A stretch of 64,000 bases of DNA, taken from Uruburuella suis. GTDB taxonomy: Bacteria > Pseudomonadota > Gammaproteobacteria > Burkholderiales > Neisseriaceae. Location: the NCBI RefSeq assembly GCF_004341385.1, contig NZ_SLXE01000014.1, forward strand, positions 1-64,000, read 5' to 3'. The notes under the pieces are model-generated. The model had not been told where the DNA came from, did no database searches, and saw only the letters and a program-made list of their open reading frames with translations. Within the stretch, counting starts at the first letter, position 1; every line of letters starts with the position of its first letter. The translations under genes were made by a program, and so were the position numbers. Shown piece by piece: positions 8,539-15,565 of the stretch.

Positions 8539-8728
8539 CCCCGCCGTGTTGCTTGGTTTTTAGGCCGTCTGAATGCCGGATAATGTAAATCTTCTACCGC
8601 ACACGCCCGCGCCGCGCCCAAAATGCTTGTCATTCACTATAATGGCCGTCAAAGCCGCATAGGCCAAACCCCTTTCCCGCCACACCATGTGCTGACCCCG
8701 TCAGCCCGCATTTATCAAGAGGCCACAC

Positions 8729-10570
8729 ATGTCTGCATACCGCACCTTCAAATTCACCGCATTGGCCGCCGCCGCCTTGGCGCTGGCCGCCTGCTCCTCG
8801 CCCGAGCAGCCGCTGGAGCCGATCAACACCCGCGACACCTCCGGCGTAAGCCTGCCCGGCAGCCGCAGTGTGGAAACGCCCGCCAAAATCATGTCGGATT
8901 ACAGCCTTTACCGCAGTGCGCTGGAAGCCGTCAAGCGCAACGATGATGTATTGCCCGCCCAATTTTTAAGCCAAGCCGGCAGCAGCGCCATGGCCGAAAC
9001 CGTGCGCAACGAATGGCTCAAAAGCCTCGGCCGGCGCGGCCAATGGCCGCAATTTCAGCAGCAATATGCCTTGCTCGATAAAGAAGGGCGCGCGCAAGAA
9101 GTGCAATGCTATGCCGACTATATCGGCGGCGGCAAGAGCGCGCTGGCCGATGAATTGGTGCGCGAAATCGGCCGCCTGCCGCAAGGCTGCAACACCTTGC
9201 TCGAATCCGCCGCTGCCGGCGGCCGCCTGAACCAGGCCGATGCCTGGCGGCGCGTGCGCGGCTTAATCAGCAACAACCAAATCACCGATGCCCGCAACTT
9301 GGCCGCCGCTTTGGGCAGCCCGTTTGAGGGCACAGGGCAGGGCGCGCAGGAATACAGCATGGTCAACATCATCGGCCGCAATGCCAAATCCACGCCCGAA
9401 GCCGCCGCCCGCTTAGAAGCCATGTCCGGCAGCCTTAGCCGCGCGCAAAGCGGCTTTGCTTGGGGCGTGCTCGGCCACGCGCAAGCGCTCAACCAAAACA
9501 TGCCCGCCGCGCTGAGCTATTACAACCGCGCCGATCGCAGCCAGCTTTCCAACGACCAATTCGAATGGTATGCCCGCGCCGCCTTGCGCCTGCAACGATG
9601 GAGCGATTTGGCCGGCATCATCAACAGCATGCCCGATAAATTGAAAAACACCCCCGACTGGCGCTATTGGCTCGCCCGCAGCTATGCTGCACAAGGGCAG
9701 CAGGCGCGTGCCAAAGCCCTTTATGAAAAAGTGGCCGAGAGCGGGCGCAATTTCTATGCCGTGCTGGCCACCGAAGAGCTGGGCGGGCGCATCAACACCC
9801 GCAATAATGTGGGCACAGCGCCCAAAAGCGATGTTAACAAACTTGCACGCGACGGCGCCGTCGACCGCTCGCTCACCCTGTTTCGCGCCGCCCAAAATGG
9901 CGATGATTGGAACATGCGCCGCCAAGCGCAAGCCGAATGGCGCTATGCCACCCGTGGTGCCGATGAAAACACTTTGCTCGCCGCCGCCCAATTGGCATTT
10001 GACAACCAATTTTACGAAATGGCCATCAACAGCGCCGAGCGCACCGACAAAAAGCTCAACTACAACCTGCGCTATATCTCGCCCTTCCGCGACCTCACCG
10101 AACGCTACGCAGCGCAGGCCGGCGTAGATCCGGCCTGGGTATACGGCCTGATCCGCCAGGAAAGCCGCTTTATGATAGGCGCACGCTCCAATGTGGGCGC
10201 GCACGGCCTGATGCAGGTGATGCCCGCCACCGCGCGCGAAATCGCCGGCAAAATCGGCATGAGCCCCGACCAATTGCACACCATGGACGGCAACATCCGC
10301 ATGGGCACTTGGTATTTGGGCGACGCCAAACGCCGCCTGAGCAACGATGAAGTGATGGCCACCGCCGGCTACAACGCAGGCCCCAGCCGCGCGCGCCGCT
10401 GGCAGGCCGCCACCCCGCTCGAGGGCGCGATTTATGCCGAAACCATTCCGTTTAACGAAACCCGCGATTACGTGAAAAAAGTGATGACCAACGCCACTTA
10501 TTACGCCAGCCTCTTCAACGAGCCGCAAACCTCGCTGAAACAGCGCATGGGCACGGTGCCGGGGCGTTAA
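8729..10570 (+). CDS. Soluble-type lytic murein transglycosylase, lipoprotein (LtgA/Slt70 family)
   Basis: Cleaves peptidoglycan glycan strands to 1,6-anhydromuramyl products. The 613-residue protein begins with a lipobox LAAC at Cys22. A long alpha-helical superhelix of Slt70 type (about residues 40-440) follows. The GH23 catalytic domain starts near residue 460. Its signature GLIRQESRF contains the catalytic Glu (about residue 478), then GLMQVMPATA and AGYNAGPSRARRW. Architecture matches neisserial LtgA, which releases cytotoxic fragments in pathogenic species. It is a single gene with its own DUS terminator. Confidence 0.92.
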   Translation: MSAYRTFKFTALAAAALALAACSSPEQPLEPINTRDTSGVSLPGSRSVETPAKIMSDYSLYRSALEAVKRNDDVLPAQFLSQAGSSAMAETVRNEWLKSLGRRGQWPQFQQQYALLDKEGRAQEVQCYADYIGGGKSALADELVREIGRLPQGCNTLLESAAAGGRLNQADAWRRVRGLISNNQITDARNLAAALGSPFEGTGQGAQEYSMVNIIGRNAKSTPEAAARLEAMSGSLSRAQSGFAWGVLGHAQALNQNMPAALSYYNRADRSQLSNDQFEWYARAALRLQRWSDLAGIINSMPDKLKNTPDWRYWLARSYAAQGQQARAKALYEKVAESGRNFYAVLATEELGGRINTRNNVGTAPKSDVNKLARDGAVDRSLTLFRAAQNGDDWNMRRQAQAEWRYATRGADENTLLAAAQLAFDNQFYEMAINSAERTDKKLNYNLRYISPFRDLTERYAAQAGVDPAWVYGLIRQESRFMIGARSNVGAHGLMQVMPATAREIAGKIGMSPDQLHTMDGNIRMGTWYLGDAKRRLSNDEVMATAGYNAGPSRARRWQAATPLEGAIYAETIPFNETRDYVKKVMTNATYYASLFNEPQTSLKQRMGTVPGR

Positions 10571-10595
10571 GCGTTTAGCGGCAAACATCAAAACC

Positions 10596-10626
10596 AAGGC
10601 CGTCTGAAAGTTTTTCAGACGGCCTT
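10596..10626 (+). terminator. DUS inverted-pair terminator after the lytic transglycosylase gene
   Basis: AAGGCCGTCTGAAA and TTTCAGACGGCCTT are separated by three bases, 25 bases after the stop codon. Confidence 0.75.
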
Positions 10627-10686
10627 GACTTTATCAGCAGCGTAAGCCGCAGCTTTTGCGGTGCAATCGTACACATACAGTCTGTC

Positions 10687-10706
10687 GCTCCTGCGTAGGC
10701 AGGAGC
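10687..10706. repeat. 20-bp near-palindromic repeat, copy 1
   Basis: GCTCCTGCGTAGGCAGGAGC. The exact reverse complement occurs at 19796-19815 between unrelated genes. The function is unknown. It is probably a small mobile or REP-like unit. Confidence 0.55.
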
Positions 10707-10709
10707 CTG

Positions 10710-10830
10710 TAGTGGAATGCACGAAAAAGTGACACAACAAGCCCATAGGCCGTCTGAAACGTTGGCTTATCAACATAAGCTGTTCCGTTATAGAGCATTG
10801 TTTTGTATCACTTGTTCTTGCATTTCACTA
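10710..10830. repeat. Small interspersed element, family 3, copy 1 (121 bp)
   Basis: About 28-bp imperfect terminal inverted repeats: TAGTGGAATGCACGAAAAAG and onward at the left, ending in TTGCATTTCACTA at the right. The outer TA dinucleotides suggest insertion at TA, as in IS630/mariner-type transposition. An uptake sequence sits inside. A second copy lies at 63237-63382. No coding capacity. Confidence 0.65.
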
Positions 10831-10832
10831 TG

Positions 10833-10883
10833 GCGCAGCAAGGTGAGACAAGGCCGTATGATTATTTTTTGGATTGGCATTAA
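10833..10883. repeat. Right-half fragment of a family-1/Correia-like hybrid element
   Basis: GCAAGGTGAGACAA and TTATTTTTTGGATTGGCAT match the right half of the element at 22166-22269 (GCAAGGCGAGACAA ... TTATTTTTTGGGATTGGTAT). No left half is visible. The fragment abuts the family-3 element directly. Confidence 0.5.
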
Positions 10884-10964
10884 ATTTCATTATGTGCAGC
10901 TACGCACGCCGCGCTTTGGCGGCGTCATCATGCGCATGAATATGCATGGCTGCATAAAACGCAA

Positions 10965-10994
10965 AGGCCGTCTGAAAGTTTTTTCAGACGGCCT
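10965..10994. terminator. DUS inverted-pair terminator, 3' of the 11023 gene
   Basis: AGGCCGTCTGAAA and TTTCAGACGGCCT lie with a short loop, 29 bases beyond the stop of the minus-strand gene. The pair can serve both directions. Confidence 0.7.
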
Positions 10995-11022
10995 GAAACA
11001 TTGTTTTACCTGAGGGATTGCG

Positions 11023-11406
11023 TTATCCGCTTTGGCGCGGATTCGTATCCAAATCGGCTTTATAGGCAATCGTGCCGTGCCGGTTGCGACCGATAGACAC
11101 ATCCAGCGCCTGGCCGCGGCGGGTGAATTTCAAATCGGCGTCATCCGGCTCGATGGCCGAGGCCACCACTTTGAAGCCGTGCCGTTGGGCGTGGTTGCGT
11201 ACTTGCCGCGCCAGCGCCTGCACGCTGTTTTGCCCCGCTTGCAGGCTGAATTCGGCGGCAAATCCGCCGCTGCTTTTTTGGTCGGCCAAAACCGTTTGCG
11301 CGCCGCGCGGCTGGAAAATCTCGTTGGGCAGCGCGGCGGAAAAGGCGCTGGCGGAAAAGAGCGCCATAATGCCGGAGAGCGCGAGTGCAGTTGTCGGCTT
11401 TTTCAT
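11023..11406 (-). CDS. Small exported protein of unknown function
   Basis: 127 residues starting MKKPTTALALSGIMALFS. A Sec signal peptide runs to about residue 24 (cleavage likely after AFSA), so the mature protein of about 103 residues should be periplasmic. It has no lipobox. The mature part is charged and contains SVQALARQVRNHAQRHGFKV, which could form an amphipathic helix, followed by a beta-rich tail. I do not recognise a family. A GGACAAG ribosome-binding site lies upstream. It reads in the same direction as tsaD but is separated from it by a DUS terminator. Confidence 0.7.
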   Translation of the reverse strand: MKKPTTALALSGIMALFSASAFSAALPNEIFQPRGAQTVLADQKSSGGFAAEFSLQAGQNSVQALARQVRNHAQRHGFKVVASAIEPDDADLKFTRRGQALDVSIGRNRHGTIAYKADLDTNPRQSG

Positions 11407-11540
11407 GCTTGTCCTTTCGGGTTGTGCAGAATCGGCTGTTTGGAGTGCGCTTGGGGCAGAGGGTTCGGCAATGTGGGCATTTTCTGCCGGATTTTACGGT
11501 TTGATGGCGCGATATGGCATGTTTTGTGGTTTTTTTACAC

Positions 11541-11579
11541 AAACAGGCCGTCTGAATGCGGCGTTCAGACGGCCTGTTT
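11541..11579 (-). terminator. DUS inverted-pair terminator after tsaD
   Basis: AAACAGGCCGTCTGAA and TTCAGACGGCCTGTTT form a 16-bp stem 11 bases beyond the tsaD stop on the minus strand. Confidence 0.8.
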
Positions 11580-11589
11580 GTTGTTTTTC

Positions 11590-12660
11590 TCAAGCGCTTT
11601 TCACAATCTCGGTGAGCGGCCAGCGCGGCTTCACATTAAACGCGCCGGCGCTGTGGCCGCTTTGCAAACGCATGGCGCCGGCAAAGGCAATCATCGCGCC
11701 GTTGTCGGTGCAGTATTCGAGCGGCGGGAAAAACACGTTTATTTTTTCGGCCGCCGGTTTCGGGCGGCCTTTTTCAGACGGCCTGCGCACGCTCAAGCGG
11801 GCGAACACTTCGCGCAGCTTCCAGTTGGCACCCACGCCGCCGGCCACCACCAGCGTGCGAAAACCCGTGTCGAGCAGGGCTTTTTGCGCTTTGGCGGCGA
11901 GCACGTCCACCACCGCATCTTGAAAAGCGCGGCAGATGTCGTTGCGGGTTTGCGCGGGTATTTCATCGCTGCCGCTTTGCGCGCGCACTTTTTGCACGGC
12001 GGTGAGCACGGCGGTTTTGAGGCCGGAAAAGCTCATCTGCAAATCGGGCGAATGCAGCATCGGGCGCGGCAATTGAAAGGCATCGGGCGAGCCGAGCCTG
12101 GCCAGCTCGGATAATTTCGCGCCGCCCGGATAAGGCAGGCCGAGCAGCTTGGCGGTTTTGTCGAAGGCTTCGCCGGCCGCGTCGTCGACACTTTCGCCGA
12201 GCAAGGTGTAGTCGCCTATGCCGCGCACGGCCATCAATTGCGTGTGGCCGCCGGAAACCAGCAAGGCCACAAAAGGAAATTCGGGCTTTTCAGCGGCCAA
12301 TAAGGGCGAGAGCAGGTGGCCTTCGAGATGGTGCACCGCAATGGCGGGCTTGCCCAGCGAAAAAGCCAGCGCGTTGGCAAAGCTTGCACCGGCCAAAAGC
12401 GCGCCGCCCAAGCCCGGGCCCTGTGTAAAGGCCACGGCATCGATATCGGCATAGCTTTTGCCGGCTTCTTGCAAGGCTGCTTCGGTGAGCGGCACCAGCC
12501 GGCGGATGTGGTCGCGGCTGGCCAATTCGGGCACCACGCCGCCGTATTCCGCGTGCATCGCCATTTGCGTGTGCAATTGGTGCGCCAACAAGCCGTGCGT
12601 GTGCTCGTAAAGCGCCACGCCGGTTTCATCGCATGAAGATTCGATTCCCAATACCAACAT
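11590..12660 (-). CDS. tsaD: tRNA N6-adenosine threonylcarbamoyltransferase TsaD
   Basis: Transfers threonylcarbamoyl to A37 of ANN-decoding tRNAs as part of the TsaBDE complex. The 356-residue protein begins MLVLGIESSCDETGVALYE, the family signature. The metal-binding HHLEGH motif lies near residue 111, GGHTQL near 137, and the second nucleotide loop VAGGVGANWKLRE near 273. Its C-terminal part carries an extra loop (RRPSEKGRPKPAAEK, around residues 290-305) encoded across an uptake sequence at 11773-11784. That explains why it is longer than the 337-residue E. coli protein. The catalytic residues appear intact. Confidence 0.96.
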   Translation of the reverse strand: MLVLGIESSCDETGVALYEHTHGLLAHQLHTQMAMHAEYGGVVPELASRDHIRRLVPLTEAALQEAGKSYADIDAVAFTQGPGLGGALLAGASFANALAFSLGKPAIAVHHLEGHLLSPLLAAEKPEFPFVALLVSGGHTQLMAVRGIGDYTLLGESVDDAAGEAFDKTAKLLGLPYPGGAKLSELARLGSPDAFQLPRPMLHSPDLQMSFSGLKTAVLTAVQKVRAQSGSDEIPAQTRNDICRAFQDAVVDVLAAKAQKALLDTGFRTLVVAGGVGANWKLREVFARLSVRRPSEKGRPKPAAEKINVFFPPLEYCTDNGAMIAFAGAMRLQSGHSAGAFNVKPRWPLTEIVKSA

Positions 12661-12692
12661 TTGCTGCCAGCTCCTGCCTAAAATAGCGATCG

Positions 12693-12739
12693 GTTTCAGA
12701 CGGCCTTTTTTTGTGAATCAACACAGAGGCCGTCTGAAA
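12693..12739. other. Divergent pair of uptake sequences between tsaD and queC
   Basis: TTTCAGACGGCC followed by T7, then GGCCGTCTGAAAA about 18 bases later. The orientation is inverted with a long loop. It may insulate the divergent tsaD and queC promoters. Confidence 0.5.
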
Positions 12740-12782
12740 AGTAAAGCATGATATTTTAACGGATTTCCCGATTGATTTGGCT

Positions 12783-12788
12783 TATAAT
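12783..12788 (+). promoter_or_regulatory. -10 element of the queC promoter
   Basis: A perfect TATAAT lies 15 bases before the riboswitch candidate, which would put transcription start near 12795. No good -35 at 17-bp spacing is visible. Confidence 0.5.
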
Positions 12789-12802
12789 GCCGATTCTTTT
12801 TT

Positions 12803-12858
12803 AGCGGCGGTTCGCAACCATCCCGCCCGGAACCTGCGTTCCCAATCAAAACTAGGAA
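12803..12858 (+). ncRNA. Candidate preQ1-I riboswitch in the queC leader
   Basis: The leader reads GCGGCGGTTCGCAACC, then CCCGCC, then AAAACTAGGAAACC, with the queC ATG at 12865. This fits the preQ1-I pattern: a G/C stem (GCGG with CCGC), a loop, and an A-rich 3' tail ending in ACTAGGA that folds back into a pseudoknot. An extra hairpin GGAAC/GTTCC sits before the tail. The tail contains the ribosome-binding site AGGAA, so ligand binding would be expected to block translation. Neisserial queuosine genes are known preQ1-I targets. Pairing was judged by eye. Confidence 0.72.
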
Positions 12859-12864
12859 ACCGAA

Positions 12865-13521
12865 ATGCCACAGCAAAAAGCCTTGGTTATCTTTTCAGGC
12901 GGCCAAGATTCTACCACCTGCCTGATTCAGGCGATTCAAACTTACGGCCGCGAAAATGTCGAGGCCGTCACTTTTCAATACGGCCAGCGCCACGCCGTCG
13001 AGCTGGAAAAAGCGCGCTGGATTGCCGCCGATTTGGGCGTGCCGCAAACCGTGCTCGATTTGAGCCTGATGCAGCAAATCACCCACAATGCGCTGATGGA
13101 CGATAAAGCCGAAATCCGCACCGCCGATAGCGGCCCGCCCAACACGTTTGTAGACGGGCGCAATGCCTTGTTTCTGCTTTATGCCGCGATTTACGCCAAA
13201 AGCCGGGATATTGTGCACATCATCACCGGCGTGTGCGAAACCGATTTTTCAGGCTACCCCGACTGCCGCGATGTGTTTGTGAAATCGATGAATGTCACCC
13301 TCAATCTGGCGATGGATTATGCTTTTCAAATCCACACGCCGCTGATGTATCTCACCAAAGCGCAAACTTGGGCGCTGGCCGATAATCTGGGCGCGCTCGA
13401 TTATGTGCGCACCCACACCCACACCTGCTATATGGGCGTGGCCGGCGGCTGCGGTCAATGCCCCAGCTGCGTGCTGCGCGAGCGCGGGCTGGCGGAATAT
13501 CTGGCGCAAAAAGGCGCTTGA
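12865..13521 (+). CDS. queC: 7-cyano-7-deazaguanine synthase QueC
   Basis: ATP-dependent conversion of 7-carboxy-7-deazaguanine to preQ0 in queuosine synthesis. The 218-residue protein has the PP-loop FSGGQDSTTCL near residue 10. The C-terminal zinc site is CYMGVAGGCGQCPSCVLRE with four cysteines (about residues 190-204). It is the first gene after the riboswitch candidate. queD and queE follow, with a GIY-YIG gene and a repeat interposed. Confidence 0.97.
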   Translation: MPQQKALVIFSGGQDSTTCLIQAIQTYGRENVEAVTFQYGQRHAVELEKARWIAADLGVPQTVLDLSLMQQITHNALMDDKAEIRTADSGPPNTFVDGRNALFLLYAAIYAKSRDIVHIITGVCETDFSGYPDCRDVFVKSMNVTLNLAMDYAFQIHTPLMYLTKAQTWALADNLGALDYVRTHTHTCYMGVAGGCGQCPSCVLRERGLAEYLAQKGA

Positions 13522-13540
13522 ATTTTCAGTAACCGTCATT

Positions 13541-13650
13541 CGTCATTGTCGGGCTTTGACCCGACAATCCAGAACGCCGATTCCAAAAACGATTCTCTTT
13601 GCTCAGTATCCCAACAGACTGGATTGTCGGGTCAAAGCCCGACAATGACG
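13541..13650. repeat. Inverted repeat with perfect 32-bp arms (NIME/dRS3-like)
   Basis: Arms at 13541-13572 and 13619-13650 are exact reverse complements. Each arm is itself a hairpin: ATTGTCGGG, CTTTGA, CCCGACAAT. The layout CGTCATT...AATCCAGA resembles the dRS3 repeats of N. meningitidis (ATTCCC-N8-GGGAAT), but with a different core. It lies between queC and the GIY-YIG gene. A tandem AAAGTGTATATC duplication follows just after the right arm. Confidence 0.75.
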
Positions 13651-13681
13651 GAATGGAAAGTGTATATCAAAGTGTATATCA

Positions 13682-13981
13682 ATGAATAAAGTCATGCAGC
13701 CTGCCGTGTATATCATGGCCAGTCAGCGCAATGGCACGCTGTATATCGGCGTAACCTCCAATCTGATTCAGCGCGTTTACCAACATCGAAATCATCAAGT
13801 GGCAGGATTTACCGACCGTTATCAAATATCCCTGCTGGTTTGGTATGAATTGCACGAGAATATGGAAAGTGCGATTGGCCGCGAAAAGCAATTGAAAAAA
13901 TGGCAGCGTAAATGGAAGCTTGATTTGATTGAACAACATAATTCAGCTTGGCGCGATTTGTGGCCGGATATTATCGGCTAA
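13682..13981 (+). CDS. GIY-YIG nuclease superfamily protein
   Basis: 99 residues, one GIY-YIG fold domain. The VYI motif at residues 9-11 and LYIGVT near residue 21 form the first strands. They are followed by RVYQH (Arg and His of the helix) and the late Glu in NMESAIGREKQLK. This is the small stand-alone UPF0213/YhbQ-like type found widely in bacteria, often dispersed near repeats. Its biological role is not established. It sits between queC and queD without an obvious link to queuosine and is flanked by an inverted repeat and a DUS hairpin. Confidence 0.85.
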   Translation: MNKVMQPAVYIMASQRNGTLYIGVTSNLIQRVYQHRNHQVAGFTDRYQISLLVWYELHENMESAIGREKQLKKWQRKWKLDLIEQHNSAWRDLWPDIIG

Positions 13982-14002
13982 TGTGACAATCTACTTAACA
14001 AT

Positions 14003-14029
14003 AGGCCGTCTGAAACCTTCAGACGGCCT
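14003..14029 (+). terminator. DUS inverted pair between the GIY-YIG gene and queD
   Basis: AGGCCGTCTGAA and TTCAGACGGCCT form a tight hairpin ending 11 bases before the queD start. It could terminate the upstream transcript. The proximity to queD means that queD needs read-through or its own promoter. Confidence 0.65.
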
Positions 14030-14039
14030 CGGAACATAA

Positions 14040-14465
14040 ATGATGAAAATCACCAAAACCTTCTCATTCGACATGGCGCACATGCTCGACCATCACGACG
14101 GCAAGTGCAAAAATCTGCACGGCCACACGTATAAACTCGAAGTGGAAATCAGCGGCGATTTGATACTCGGCGGCGCTAAAGACGGCATGGTGATCGACTT
14201 TGCCGATTTGAAAACCATCGTGAAAAAGCTGGTGGTAGAGCCGTTTGACCACGCCTTTATCTACCACACCGAAAGCGCGCGCGAGTGCGAAATCGCCGCC
14301 ATGCTCGAAGGCTGGCAGCTTAAAACCCTGCCGATGGCCAAACGCACCACGGCGGAGAATATGGCGCAATATATGTTTGACCTGCTGCGCAACGAAGGCC
14401 GCTTGAACGTATCCGCGCTGCGTTTGTGGGAAACGCCCACTTCTTATTGCGAGTGCAGCGCGTGA
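14040..14465 (+). CDS. queD: 6-carboxy-5,6,7,8-tetrahydropterin synthase QueD
   Basis: Converts 7,8-dihydroneopterin triphosphate to carboxytetrahydropterin, the first committed step towards preQ0. 141 residues. The zinc/catalytic cluster is visible as FDMAHMLDHHDGKCKNLHGH, with the catalytic Cys and the HGH metal ligands at about residues 29-36. It ends in WETPTSYCEC. Two in-frame ATGs (14040, 14043) are possible starts. queE begins 12 bases later with a DUS in between. Confidence 0.95.
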   Translation: MMKITKTFSFDMAHMLDHHDGKCKNLHGHTYKLEVEISGDLILGGAKDGMVIDFADLKTIVKKLVVEPFDHAFIYHTESARECEIAAMLEGWQLKTLPMAKRTTAENMAQYMFDLLRNEGRLNVSALRLWETPTSYCECSA

Positions 14466-14476
14466 GGCCGTCTGAA

Positions 14477-15109
14477 ATGCAAACCATCCACCCCGAAAAC
14501 CCCGAATTCCGCATTGTGGAAATTTTCGAAAGCCTGCAAGGCGAGGGCTACAACACCGGCATGAGCGCCGTGTTTATCCGCTTGGGCAAATGCAATCTGG
14601 CCTGCGCCTGGTGCGACACCGATTACCTGAAATTCGGCATGATGCGCCTGAGCGACATTTTAAGCCGCCTGCAAACCTATGCCGCGCGCAACATCATCAT
14701 CACCGGCGGCGAGCCCACCATACAGCCGCATTTGAGTGTTTTGCTCGATGCGCTCAAAGCGCAAGGTTATCGTTTGTGCATCGAAACCAACGGCCTCAAG
14801 CCTGCGCCCGTGCAAATCGATTATGTGGCCGCCAGCCCCAAAGCCTGCTATGCGGAAAAATACCGGCAGCAATGCATTGAAGCGGCCGATGAAGTGCGCA
14901 TTGTGGCCGATGGCGATGTGTTGGCTTTTTGCGCCGAAATGGAGCAGAAAATCCGCGCCGCTCATTATTATCTTTCGCCCTGCGAAATCGACGGCCAAAT
15001 GAATATTTACGACACCATCCGCCAAATCGGCCTGCTCAACGCGCGCGCCGATGCCCAAGTGCATTGGCAGCTCAGCGTGCAAACGCATAAATGGGCGGGC
15101 ATTGAATAA
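14477..15109 (+). CDS. queE: 7-carboxy-7-deazaguanine synthase QueE
   Basis: Radical SAM enzyme making 7-carboxy-7-deazaguanine from carboxytetrahydropterin. ATG 14477 (MQTIHPENPEFRIVEIFES) gives 210 residues. The frame extends upstream through a DUS, which is not used. The iron-sulfur motif CxxxCxxC is CNLACAWC near residue 38, and GGEPTIQ binds SAM. The uptake sequence ends only about two bases before the ATG, so it occupies the ribosome-binding region, where GAGGCCG may serve as a weak site. Confidence 0.94.
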   Translation: MQTIHPENPEFRIVEIFESLQGEGYNTGMSAVFIRLGKCNLACAWCDTDYLKFGMMRLSDILSRLQTYAARNIIITGGEPTIQPHLSVLLDALKAQGYRLCIETNGLKPAPVQIDYVAASPKACYAEKYRQQCIEAADEVRIVADGDVLAFCAEMEQKIRAAHYYLSPCEIDGQMNIYDTIRQIGLLNARADAQVHWQLSVQTHKWAGIE

Positions 15110-15129
15110 TCAGGTGCTAGGACGCCCTA

Positions 15130-15288
15130 GAGTCTGTTCACAATTCATCTCGTGGCAATCTTTTGGCTCAAAAACGCGCCTGCCACGTTGAAAATGCTCG
15201 CAAGGTGTCCAACCTTGCTGCGCTTTTCGCCTTGCAAACGCGCTTTTGCACTCAAAATCTTACGCACGGATGAAATGTGAACAGACCC
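15130..15288. repeat. Small element, family 2 (IS5-like ends), copy 1
   Basis: 159 bp bounded by GAGTCTGTTCACAATTCATC and GATGAAATGTGAACAGACCC. The interior has a hairpin GCAAGGTGTCCAACCTTGC and a GC-rich core. The ends match the terminal repeat of the IS5-like element at 1-99, so this looks like a non-autonomous derivative that such a transposase could move. It is near-identical to 23186-23344. Confidence 0.8.
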
Positions 15289-15295
15289 TGGTGTT

Positions 15296-15333
15296 GCAGG
15301 CCGTCTGAAACCGCATTTTTCAGACGGCCTGCA
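15296..15333. terminator. DUS inverted pair in the queE-hisC gap
   Basis: TGCAGGCCGTCTGAAA and TTTCAGACGGCCTGCA form a 16-bp stem between two family-2 elements. Confidence 0.65.
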
Positions 15334-15378
15334 ATACACGTTCTTTGCCTGCAACACACGCTTTTTTATGATACATTA

Positions 15379-15501
15379 GGCGCTGTTTATATTTCATTTC
15401 GCGGCAATCTTTTGGCGATCAAACGTGCCGGTTGCGCTTTTTGCCTTGCATATACGCTTTTTCGCTCAAAATCTTACCCGCGAATAAATGTAAACAGCCC
15501 C
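15379..15501. repeat. Small element, family 2, degenerate copy (123 bp)
   Basis: The left end GGCGCTGTTTATATTTCAT and right end AAATGTAAACAGCCCC are related to the family-2 ends. The centre lacks the GCAAGGT hairpin. TTTCGCGGCAATCTTTTGG and GCTCAAAATCTTAC are shared with the complete copies. It lies 64 bases before hisC. Confidence 0.65.
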
Positions 15502-15565
15502 GAGCATTTTGTCGACAAAAAAGGCGCGTCGTGTTTCAGACGGCCTGTTTACACCAAAGCCGTTA

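Noticed and set aside
9413..10597. 394-codon open frame antisense to the lytic transglycosylase gene
   Set aside because: The sense frame carries the lipobox and GH23 motifs. The antisense frame is a codon-bias shadow with no motif.
11032..12114. 360-codon plus-strand frame across the 11023 gene and tsaD
   Set aside because: It overlaps the well-supported minus-strand tsaD and crosses a terminator; the composition is Arg/His/Ala-rich without family features.
15509..15565. TTG-initiated extension of hisC
   Set aside because: The codons are a translated DUS (RVSDGL) and repeat sequence; ATG 15566 gives the standard HisC start.
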